Assembly: GCF_021538615.1 (NCBI RefSeq)
Contig: NZ_JAJHIZ010000003.1
Span: forward strand, 2,170,001-2,234,000
Reading direction: 5' to 3'
DNA: 64,000 nt
From: Niabella agricola
GTDB taxonomy: Bacteria; Bacteroidota; Bacteroidia; Chitinophagales; Chitinophagaceae
Part shown: piece after piece, positions 58,101 to 64,000 of the stretch
Layout of the letters: every line of letters begins with the position of its first letter
Position numbering within the stretch: the stretch's first letter is position 1
Translations under genes and position numbers: made by a program
The notes under the pieces: model-generated
Seen by the model: the letters and a program-made list of their open reading frames with translations, nothing else
Told to the model about the DNA's origin: nothing
The model's database searches: none

Positions 58101-58345
58101 GTCTGATCCTGGTACCCGACACTGGAAAAAACAAGGCGTGCCGTTTCTTTGGCCGTGAGTGAAAACGCTCCACTTTCATCGGTGACCGTTCCCTGGGAAC
58201 TACCTGCAATACTTACGGATGCGCCGGCAAGAGGAAGTGAGGTTTCTGAATCCAGAACGACTCCCTTGAAGGTCCGTTCATTCTGCGCAAACGCCAGGTT
58301 CAGGCAAAACGAAAACATGATCACCAAATAACTCTTAAATCTCAT
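55196..58345 (-). CDS. SusC-family TonB-dependent transporter (second locus, pair 2)
   Basis: A 1049-residue receptor heading the second glycan operon. A signal peptide (MRFKSYLVIMFSFCLNLAFAQ), regulatory-like domain (GVVLDSETSLPLAGASVSIAG), TonB-box-like VVVVAYGSQKK, plug (LAGRLAGLSVVQQDGGQPGR, PLILIDGVPRD, VASVSVLKDASSTAVFGVRG) and a barrel ending YPVTRTLNFGANLTF are all visible. The start at 58345 fits the signal peptide although the frame is open to 58423. A long, palindrome-rich region lies upstream. Confidence 0.94.
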   Translation of the reverse strand: MRFKSYLVIMFSFCLNLAFAQNERTFKGVVLDSETSLPLAGASVSIAGSSQGTVTDESGAFSLTAKETARLVFSSVGYQDQTIVASALGNGVVQLVSNVTGMDDVVVVAYGSQKKVTVTGAVSTVTTEQLKQNSSASLINALAGRLAGLSVVQQDGGQPGRDDGTMYLRGMATTNSNAPLILIDGVPRDNIRTLDPNEVASVSVLKDASSTAVFGVRGANGVILITTRRGVEGRTQYNASIDQSYTSFTREPERLHSVEYLKLRNEASANDGIALPYSQKDIDKYMNPLAGLDPADPDYERKARVLKYMYPDNDYYRMMISRYTPQSRVNLSASGGTNKIGYFVNGTFLHQGGNLKTEPKSQLGYDPSSFMDRYSFRANLDYKVTKSLKAFLNIGSYIEKVNMPAAWIYPGNDTRWMMRDIMYQAQTVLPITPGPTTIEGFGVAPGQLVDPVYLDRSAYEVINRAGFRKEVRSNLNSSLGVDWDLSGIVTKGLSIKGMISYDSKATTAMQGKQSQRLYLADVNTENDQLSYGLKRPDEELMSITRGADSRYNINLQGSINYSRSFNKHAVTGMALAQRDNWESTGGDIPFNVVGFSGRLTYAYDNRYLAEFNMGYNGSEQFSPAKRFGFFPAASAGWVISNEKFFKPLIPVVSNLKLRASYGKVGNDGISAARFLYLDNIGLGGGVLGSLGRGQRVNIGLLGNPDITWETATKQNYGIELGLFRNLSVTFDYFTDHRTDILITRASVPVLQGMPIGNLPKVNMGVVDNSGYELEITYNKSYTKDFSFLIKGNYGFNHNEVKFMDEPIRDASYPFPYQITGYSLGQQWGYKVDYSNGNGYFNSQEELDEYLSRIKYGFGTPRVGYLKYVDLNNDGVIDAKDQAPIGYSRAAPRVTYGLMFSLRYKGIEFTPFFQGVSKFSAFYSEQGVYENIKLGTYFGYQRTAWTAERYSNGDKITYPALSTQSTTNHVANDFFIMDRSFIRLKNIELAYTLPSDLLKRLTVKSLRVYISAYNYFTWDKLRMYHQDPEVPDALLYPVTRTLNFGANLTF

Positions 58346-58629
58346 AGTTAAGTTATCCTTGTTTAAAAATTTAAATAAAAGATCCCCTTCCCCTTTCAAC
58401 AAGGAGTTTTTTTCAGGAGTCAAAAAAAGAAGCCCACCCCGGTAATCAGTGATTGATTTCGGACGGTCCGTTCTACATCGGATAGACGGTGTTGTTAACT
58501 GCTACCTACCACAGGTAGCATACAAGTCAGGTAACGGTGGAAAAGGTTTTAACCGCAGACAGCTTCATCTGATTGGTTTTAATGGTTAAAAATGAAGTTT
58601 CATTTTGTTGAAATACATTTCGCTTGCAA

Positions 58630-58643
58630 TGCAATCGTTTACG
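58630..58643. promoter_or_regulatory. LacI-family-like operator TGCAATCGTTTACG
   Basis: It fits the LacI/GalR consensus TGnAAnCGnTTnCA at all but the last position. It lies 285 bp upstream of the SusC ATG at 58345 and overlaps a further CGTTTACGTTAACG symmetry. No LacI-family gene is in the window. Confidence 0.35.
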
Positions 58644-59085
58644 TTAACGAAAATCTGGAAACTTTTCGAAACAACCGTCCTGCACTCTCCTGATACGGAT
58701 CCTGCATGTTTAAAATTTCAAAAAATTATCACCCTCTTTTTTAAAAGCATGTTTTTTGCTGTCGGGATTGTGCTTTAATGAACTGTCTTGCGCAGATGAA
58801 ATTACCGCCGTGCTGCGGCTTAGTACATTTACTTAATGTGGATACAATCCGGCGGCGGGCGCCGATCTTATAAGCAAAACCAATACGGGTTTCCACATTT
58901 TAATTTTCAAAAGATATCGTCAAGTCAATCGCCTTTTGAAAGCGGCAGCCCGGCGCCGATTTATAAGTAACAATCGAACAGGTAGTGCAGTTGCAGCGCA
59001 CCGGTAATAAAAGATTTGCATAGCACGCCACGCTTTTATCTATTTGTTTTTTTATGCTGCATTACAAGCCGCCGGTTGCCCGCGT

Positions 59086-59100
59086 ATTTTATGCTAAAAT
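59086..59100. promoter_or_regulatory. Palindrome ATTTTA-TGC-TAAAAT, distal copy
   Basis: Exact 15-bp reverse complement of the site at 59474-59488; 400 bp upstream of the tolC-like start. Both arms are perfect. Confidence 0.5.
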
Positions 59101-59473
59101 GGATTTTCTTATCTCACAAGCGATAGCTACCGGTACGCAGCGAAAAACAATCCGCAGACATCCGCTAAAAAATTGTGAACATCAACAGGAAGACCACCGT
59201 CCAAAAGCCGGGTGCTCCATGTTGAAAGTTATCAAAACTGTTTTTTCCAAGCACTTCTTTACCAGGGCATCGTTCCTTTATATGCGTTATGCAGTCCGCG
59301 ATCGGTATAGATGAACCAATATTATAGAAACAGGGCCTTTTCAAAAGACGCCAACAATCCCCCTCCACAGACGCATCCTCAGCCGCATGATTTAAAAAAA
59401 TTGCCCGGCATCATTTTTCAGTATCCAGGATGGGGTAAAACACGGATTTAATATTATATTTAATGTAAATTTT

Positions 59474-59488
59474 ATTTTAGCATAAAAT
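59474..59488. promoter_or_regulatory. Palindrome ATTTTA-GCA-TAAAAT, proximal copy
   Basis: Extends to a 17-bp TATTTTA...TAAAATA symmetry and lies 12 bp before the ATG of the export operon, a position suited to repression. It is shared with 59086-59100, which suggests two operators for one dimeric regulator (TetR- or ROK-like). The central AGCATAA also occurs in the palindrome at 85-100. Confidence 0.5.
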
Positions 59489-59500
59489 ATTTTTTTCATA

Positions 59501-60907
59501 ATGAAAAATATGCTGCCTCTTTTCCTGCTTTTGCTGCTATTCCATAGCACCGGCCAGGCGCAATCAGCACCGGACTTCAAGGAACTTTTAGACAGTGCGC
59601 TGGTACGGGATGCAGACCTGAAAATGCAGCTGACAAAAAACAAAGTCACCAGCCTGGATCAGCAGAAGCTCAAAGATATCTTCCTGCCAACCCTCGAAGC
59701 CAGCGGTATGGCCGGCTATATGAATGCCACAGCTCACCTGATCTCACCGGAGATCAACCTCCAGCCCTTTTTAGATATTCCCCAGGGAAAGTATAATAAC
59801 AACCTGAATATCTCCGGTTTTTCGGCGCTTGCAAAAGCCGATGCAAAAATGCTTTTATATTCCGGAGGAAAAGTAAGGCAGCTCGGAAAAGCACTGGAGG
59901 AAAAGAAGCAATCAGAGGCCGCCCTGCTCGAAAAATCTCAGGATGAAGTTGTTGCCGTTCTTTCCAGGGCATACGATCAGCTGGCGTTGGTGCACCAGTC
60001 AAAACGGGTACTGGATGAAGGCAAGAAAAGACTGGATGCCAATAAAAAAACGGCCGACAAGGCATTAGGATACGGACTGATCACGCCCTATGATCACAAA
60101 AAGATTGAACTGGCCCAGGCCACGCTGGATGCAAAGCTAGCCGAATACGAAGGCAAAAAAGAGCTCCTGCTCACCCAGCTTGAGGTGTTAACAGGGGTGT
60201 CCAGAGAGCGGCTGCGGATGATTGAACCTGTTTTGAACCCTATCATACCCCCCGCACCTCAAAAAACAATTGAAGACCGCGCCGAGCTGCGGGCTTTGGA
60301 ACATGGCATACGGGCAAGCGATTTTAAAGTTAAAGCAGAAAAAACCTGGTGGATCCCTAAGGTACAGCTGATGGCCTCTGCTTACTACCTCGGACTTTAC
60401 GGCAGCCGGTGGAAAACTTCCGATAATATCATTCCGCCAATTCCCAGCATCGGCTATCCCGGCCGCAAACTCGATTGGCGTCCGGCCAGTCTGAATGTAT
60501 TTCCAATCCTGAGGGCCGGTGTAGGATTTCAATGGGCCATCTTTGACGGAAGGGAAGGGCAACGTGCCATACAACTGGCCTTGGTAGACCGGGAAGTATT
60601 GCTGAACCAGAAAGAGGACGCCCTGCGGAAGCTTACATTAAACCGGGCCAATAACCAATCGGGGTATGATATCGCCAATGCACAGATCCCTTTAAAAGGC
60701 AAGGAAAAAGAACTAGCCCAAAATGCATTGATTCAGGCGGAAAAGGAATTCCGGTATGGCATGGCAAAATCCATGCAGCTGGTAGAAGCGGAAAGCGACC
60801 TGGAAGCGGCAGAACTGGAATACCAGAATGCCCTGTTTAACCAGCGCAGGGCAGCGATCGAACTGATGCGCTCGACCCAGGAGCTGGATATAAAAAAACT
60901 ATATTAA
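59501..60907 (+). CDS. TolC-family outer-membrane efflux protein
   Basis: A 468-residue outer-membrane channel. A signal peptide (ending near QAQS22) precedes a long coiled-coil/helical tunnel with two OEP repeats (about 25-230 and 255-465; QQKLKDIFLPTLEASGMAG and ALIQAEKEFRYGMAKSMQLV). It would connect to a periplasmic adaptor to expel substrates across the cell envelope. First gene of a three-gene operon with the HlyD-type adaptor and an ABC-2 permease. Expression may be controlled by the palindrome directly ahead of the ATG. Confidence 0.92.
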   Translation: MKNMLPLFLLLLLFHSTGQAQSAPDFKELLDSALVRDADLKMQLTKNKVTSLDQQKLKDIFLPTLEASGMAGYMNATAHLISPEINLQPFLDIPQGKYNNNLNISGFSALAKADAKMLLYSGGKVRQLGKALEEKKQSEAALLEKSQDEVVAVLSRAYDQLALVHQSKRVLDEGKKRLDANKKTADKALGYGLITPYDHKKIELAQATLDAKLAEYEGKKELLLTQLEVLTGVSRERLRMIEPVLNPIIPPAPQKTIEDRAELRALEHGIRASDFKVKAEKTWWIPKVQLMASAYYLGLYGSRWKTSDNIIPPIPSIGYPGRKLDWRPASLNVFPILRAGVGFQWAIFDGREGQRAIQLALVDREVLLNQKEDALRKLTLNRANNQSGYDIANAQIPLKGKEKELAQNALIQAEKEFRYGMAKSMQLVEAESDLEAAELEYQNALFNQRRAAIELMRSTQELDIKKLY

Positions 60908-60916
60908 AGGCGCTTA

Positions 60917-60960
60917 GCCATTAGCAGCCAGCGCTTAGCTAATCGCTGGCTGCTAATGGC
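60917..60960. repeat. Perfect 17-bp inverted repeat inside the export operon
   Basis: Arms GCCATTAGCAGCCAGCG (60917-60933) and its exact reverse complement (60944-60960) enclose a 10-nt loop. The RNA hairpin would sit between the tolC-like and adaptor genes. No U-tract follows, so it is more likely a REP-like repeat or stability element than a terminator. Related to 5479-5540. Confidence 0.8.
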
Positions 60961-60992
60961 GGACAACTGACGACAAAAACTTCTTATAAAAA

Positions 60993-61949
60993 ATGAGCAT
61001 CAAGCATTACCTCGTATGGATCGGTCTGCTGATACTGACCGCATGTGGCCATAAAAAAAACAAACCCATTGCCGTTGAAGGAAAGGTAAAAAAGGACGTC
61101 ATCTCCTTTGCGCCAAAAGTTACAGGCAGGATTCTGAAGATCTTTGTAACAGAGGGGCAAACCGTAAAAAAGGGGGATACCCTGGCATTGCTGGATGTGC
61201 CGGAAGTATCTGCAAAAATCGCCCAGGCCCAGGGGGCGGTCAATGCCGCTGCAGCGCAGGAGCAAATGGCGCGGCATGGTGCTACGGCCGACCAGATGAA
61301 ACAATTGCAGGCCAAGTACCGGGGCTTAAAAGAACAGTATGCTTTTGCTCAGAAATCGTTTGCCCGGGCCACCAACATGTATAACGACAGTTTAATGTCG
61401 CCCCAGGCCTATGATGAAGTTTATGCTAAATTACAGGGTGCCAAGGCTCAGTATGATGCAGTGGTTGCGGAACTGGATGATGTAAAGAAGGGAACCCGCA
61501 TTGAGAAAGTGGAAATGGCTTCCGGACAGGCATCGCAGGCGAAGGGTGCTTTACAGGAAGCCAACGTAGCTTATTCTGAGCGCTATATAATTGCTACCAA
61601 CGACATGGAAATCGAAACCATTAGTCTGAATACCGGGGAACTGGCCACCGCAGGTTTTGCCTTATTCAACGGGTATATACCCGGCAGTACCTGGTTCCGC
61701 TTCACGATTCCGGAAAGCAGTATCGCCGCTTATAAAAAAGACCAGCAGGTGCAGGTTCAGGTGGTGTATAACAAGGAAGTGCTCAGCGGATCCATTTTAT
61801 ACATTAAGCAGCTGACCCGCTATGCCGATATTACAACGGCCTACCCGGATTACCAGCTGCAGGATGCCGTTTATGAGATCAAGGTAAAACCCACAGATAC
61901 GACGAAGGCCCAGAATGTATTGGTAAATGCAAATGTGTTGCTGAAATAA
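60993..61949 (+). CDS. HlyD/AcrA-type periplasmic adaptor lipoprotein
   Basis: A 318-residue membrane-fusion protein. It has a lipobox LILTAC (Cys18), a barrel-sandwich/biotinyl-like half VTGRILKIFVTEGQTVKKGD, a helical hairpin (about 70-185) and the returning YIIATNDMEIETISLNTGEL half. A C-terminal beta-barrel domain follows. It bridges the TolC-type channel and an inner-membrane pump. The gene ends 6 bp before the permease start, indicating translational coupling. Confidence 0.92.
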   Translation: MSIKHYLVWIGLLILTACGHKKNKPIAVEGKVKKDVISFAPKVTGRILKIFVTEGQTVKKGDTLALLDVPEVSAKIAQAQGAVNAAAAQEQMARHGATADQMKQLQAKYRGLKEQYAFAQKSFARATNMYNDSLMSPQAYDEVYAKLQGAKAQYDAVVAELDDVKKGTRIEKVEMASGQASQAKGALQEANVAYSERYIIATNDMEIETISLNTGELATAGFALFNGYIPGSTWFRFTIPESSIAAYKKDQQVQVQVVYNKEVLSGSILYIKQLTRYADITTAYPDYQLQDAVYEIKVKPTDTTKAQNVLVNANVLLK

Positions 61950-61955
61950 TTTTTT

Positions 61956-63146
61956 ATGAAAGAGTTCCTGCGCCTGCTAAAACGAGAGTTCAAACTGTTT
62001 ATCGGCAACTCCACCCTGCGGAGCGTATTTTTCCTGGCCCCGGTTTTCTATGCTACCCTGCTGGGCTTTGTATACAAAAGCGGAAAGGTGGAAAATACCC
62101 CTGTCATTGTAATTGACCGGGATAATACCCCGCTATCGGCACAGCTTACAGAAATGCTGGGCGATAATAAAAGCATTAAAGTGCTCCGTTTCTTGCAGGA
62201 ACCCGGCAATATAAAGGATGAAGTCATTAAACACGATGCCGCTGCGGTAGTGATGATCCCGCCAAAATTTGAGGCGGCCATGCTTCAGAAAAAATATCCC
62301 GAAATCAACGTTTATATCAATACGGGCAACATGATGACCGCCAACTTCGCAACCAAGGCCCTGCAGCTGACCATCGGTACCTTTTCCGCCGGCGCCGCGA
62401 TGAAAGGGCTGCAAAAAATGGGTATGAACCCGGGCCGGGCGGCAACACAATATGAGCCCTTTAAAACCAACTACATCACGCTGTTTAACACCACCAGTAA
62501 CTATCTTATTTTTATGTGGCCGGCTATGCTGGCGGTTGTATTGCAACAGGTAATTTTACTGGCCATGGCTGTAAGCTTTGCCGCCGAATTTCAACGGGGT
62601 TCTTTTATAAAAGAATATGCAGCTATGCGGCGCCGGGCCTTCCCCACCATGCTCATCAAGGTCATTCCTGTATGGATCTTCTCCATCCTGATCGTTTGCG
62701 TGTATTATGTGATGCATATGATCTTCCGGGTTCCTCTTCCGGAAGGTATTTTCAACTTCATGCTGCTCTCGGCGGTCTTTGTAAGCTCGGCTTCCTTCCT
62801 CGGGGTATTCATCAGCATCCTTATTCCCGATGCTTTAAAAGCCACCCAAATATTGATGGTATTGGCCTCACCCGCCTTTATCATCAGCGGCTTTACCTGG
62901 CCCATGAGCGCTATGCCGGGCTTTGTACAGTTTATCGCAAATATCATCCCCTTAACACCGTTTTTGCAGGCATTTAAAATATTGCTGATCCAGAAAGGAT
63001 CGGCTCCGCTTATTGCGCCGTATATGAACCACCTGTTACTTTTACTGCTCATATATGCCCTTCTCGGCTGGATAGCGTTAAAGATCAAATTGTGGCAATT
63101 ATTTAAAACACCCCGGAAAGAGACTACCGCAACGGATGCTGCCTGA
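61956..63146 (+). CDS. ABC-2 type exporter permease (YbhS/YhhJ-like)
   Basis: A 396-residue inner-membrane permease. An N-terminal helix (about 22-42) is followed by a large periplasmic domain (about 45-170; VENTPVIVIDRDNTPLSAQL, DAAAVVMIPPKFEA). A C-terminal bundle of five or so helices (about 185-385) has the ABC-2 signature region FIISGFTWPMSAMPGFVQFI. Relatives work as dimers or with a second permease and an ATP-binding subunit to export drugs or cell-envelope compounds. Neither partner is present here: the next gene is convergent. The ATPase must therefore come from elsewhere, or the family works without a dedicated one in this lineage. Confidence 0.9.
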   Translation: MKEFLRLLKREFKLFIGNSTLRSVFFLAPVFYATLLGFVYKSGKVENTPVIVIDRDNTPLSAQLTEMLGDNKSIKVLRFLQEPGNIKDEVIKHDAAAVVMIPPKFEAAMLQKKYPEINVYINTGNMMTANFATKALQLTIGTFSAGAAMKGLQKMGMNPGRAATQYEPFKTNYITLFNTTSNYLIFMWPAMLAVVLQQVILLAMAVSFAAEFQRGSFIKEYAAMRRRAFPTMLIKVIPVWIFSILIVCVYYVMHMIFRVPLPEGIFNFMLLSAVFVSSASFLGVFISILIPDALKATQILMVLASPAFIISGFTWPMSAMPGFVQFIANIIPLTPFLQAFKILLIQKGSAPLIAPYMNHLLLLLLIYALLGWIALKIKLWQLFKTPRKETTATDAA

Positions 63147-63592
63147 CAACAATGCTACCTGCACCCGCCAAAAAAACCAGCCGCTGATCACCCGTTTTCT
63201 ATACGGGTACCATTTTCATCAGTGCGATTAGCCATCAGGAAGATAAGCGATCACCTAAGTTTTGGACGAAAGAACGGGCATTCTCATTCGCTGTATACAC
63301 AGCAGGTTGCAGAACCGGCCGGGGCTGTATTTTAACTGCCAGAAACTGCACATCATGAACAAGCGGGGAGAGAAACCGCATCACCACAACGGGCCGGGGA
63401 GCAAAGCCGTTTAAAACACCCGGCGTGTAGCCATTGTTTCCGTTGTAATATTTTTTTGTGATATTTAAAAATATTACTGATGCTTTATTACAATTTTGTA
63501 ATACTTTTTTTGTGATATTTTTTTTTATTACAAATTTCTTTATCACAAAATACCAGCCCAGTGAATCGATGTAACGAACGCACCCAGACCGT
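63147..63592. other. 446-bp intergenic region between convergent genes
   Basis: It begins with a small ACCCGT-N7-ACGGGT hairpin (about 63190-63208), a weak terminator candidate for the export operon. The middle is featureless to my eye. The last part (63443-63548) is an AT-rich motif cluster listed separately. A 103-codon minus-strand frame crosses it, but its first third is just translated repeat sequence and it resembles no protein I know. Confidence 0.5.
63443..63548. promoter_or_regulatory. Cluster of seven TTGTRATA / TATYACAA motifs
   Basis: TTGTAATA at 63443 and 63496, TTGTGATA near 63457 and 63511, and the inverted forms TATTACAA at 63486 and 63526 and TATCACAA at 63541 occur within 106 bp. 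The blocks TTGTAATA-(C)-T7-GTGATATTT at 63443-63466 and 63496-63520 are near-identical direct repeats. The density suggests a multi-site binding region or a repeat, not a gene. Confidence 0.5.
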
Positions 63593-64000
63593 TTACCGTA
63601 CCTGTATCGATTGAAGGATATCCTTCGACATGGAGAGGCCCATCGAAGGCATTACCAGTGCGCTCATGACCATACCGATGACTACGTAAACGGCAATCAT
63701 TACCAGCAGGGAAACAATAAAATATGAGAGATGCTTGTCTTCCGGCGTTTTTTTCATTTTGGGTAAGCCCAGGTACAGCAGGTACAGGCCATAAAGACCA
63801 AAAAGCGCACCAATAAAAGCAAGTGCCGGTAACACATTGAGCAAGCCGCCTACCCATGCAGGCGTATAGGCATAGGCCACCAGCTGCACAGACCGGCCCA
63901 TATTCTTTTCGGAGCTAAAACTAGGCGCCAGGGCATCAATTACAAAGGCACTGATAAATACGCCCACGATGCCCATGATTAATACATTTGCAGCCTGGTA
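63593..64000 (-). CDS. Yip1-family membrane protein, truncated by the window edge
   Basis: 135 C-terminal residues are visible; the frame stays open through position 64000 (upstream residues read YQAANVLI), so the N-terminus lies outside. Three to four membrane helices are seen (IMGIVGVFISAFVIDALA; VGGLLNVLPALAFIGALFGL; YGLYLLYLGLPK; YFIVSLLVMIAVYVVIGMVM). The pattern LYLLYLGLPKMKKTPEDK between helices is characteristic of the Yip1/DUF1282 family. Function is unknown; these are small integral membrane proteins found widely in bacteria. Confidence 0.8.
   Translation of the reverse strand, partial: YQAANVLIMGIVGVFISAFVIDALAPSFSSEKNMGRSVQLVAYAYTPAWVGGLLNVLPALAFIGALFGLYGLYLLYLGLPKMKKTPEDKHLSYFIVSLLVMIAVYVVIGMVMSALVMPSMGLSMSKDILQSIQVR

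Larger units (their letters stand above)
58346..59500. other. 1.15-kb non-coding region with many inverted and direct repeats
   Basis: No convincing gene. Visible structures are a CGGAC-G-GTCCG dyad (58460-58470), a GCTACCT-N5-AGGTAGC hairpin (58501-58519), and a LacI-type half-symmetric site (58630-58643). Two GCGCCGAT-TTATAAG direct repeats lie about 94 bp apart (near 58860 and 58954). Two copies of an ATTTTA-N3-TAAAAT palindrome lie at 59086 and 59474. It separates the divergent SusC operon and the export operon. Short open frames inside lack protein character. Confidence 0.6.

Noticed and set aside
48195..58345. Recent tandem duplication of the SusC/SusD pairs
   Set aside because: The two pairs differ along most of their length and share only family motifs, so they are old paralogues or independent acquisitions.
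59054..59314. 86-codon open frame as a TetR-type regulator of the exporter
   Set aside because: The translation shows no helix-turn-helix and is overlapped by the distal palindrome; composition resembles non-coding sequence.
63443..63520. Short CRISPR array
   Set aside because: Only two near-identical units, AT-rich repeats, the spacer not array-like, and no cas genes.
63235..63546. 103-codon minus-strand open frame as a gene
   Set aside because: Its N-terminal third is translated AT-rich repeat and the remainder has no recognisable domain, signal or start context.

Overview
The window looks like a chromosome piece from a Bacteroidota bacterium, most likely Chitinophagaceae (Niabella/Chitinophaga-like; the genus is inference). 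Support comes from three SusC/SusD pairs, a one-protein hybrid two-component regulator, TAnnTTTG-type -7 promoter elements directly upstream of several genes, scarcity of Shine-Dalgarno sites, and intergenic palindromic repeats of the kind common in this phylum.

Layout. 1-9.4 kb is mostly housekeeping: a ROK-type repressor, a methionine synthase split into two genes, recR, an Ig-like lipoprotein, a TPR membrane protein and a small conserved protein. 9.5-43 kb is a large glycosaminoglycan (heparin/heparan sulfate plus chondroitin-type) utilisation locus. It holds an alpha-L-fucosidase, a heparinase II/III-type lyase, an outer-membrane barrel protein, a tRNA(CAT), a 1350-residue hybrid sensor/regulator, two paralogous ROK sugar kinases, three different sulfatases, a PL8 chondroitin-ABC-type lyase, a heparin lyase I (PL13), an MFS sugar importer, a SusC/SusD pair, a GH88 unsaturated uronyl hydrolase, a second heparin-lyase-I-fold protein with a strange C-terminus, and a heparin lyase III (PL12). 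In both PL13 and PL12 the catalytic residues known from Pedobacter heparinus align at a constant offset.

43.4-46.1 kb is a pirin / ring-cleaving dioxygenase / carboxylesterase group resembling quinone or catechol detoxification sets, with a clear palindrome between the divergent genes. 46.3-58.3 kb is a second glycan locus: two tandem SusC/SusD pairs and a GH71/99-like protein, followed by a 1.15-kb non-coding region rich in inverted repeats. 59.5-63.1 kb is a TolC / HlyD-type adaptor / ABC-2 permease export operon without a visible ATPase. The window ends in a truncated Yip1-family membrane protein, convergent with the export operon and separated from it by an AT-rich cluster of TTGTRATA motifs.

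How it works together (inference from known families). Sulfated glycans would be cut outside or at the surface by the lyases and taken up through SusC/SusD. In the periplasm they would be desulfated by the sulfatases and split by GH88. Sugars would enter through the MFS carrier and be phosphorylated by the ROK kinases, with the hybrid regulator sensing a periplasmic oligosaccharide. No sulfatase-maturing enzyme and no downstream uronate catabolism genes are visible in the window.
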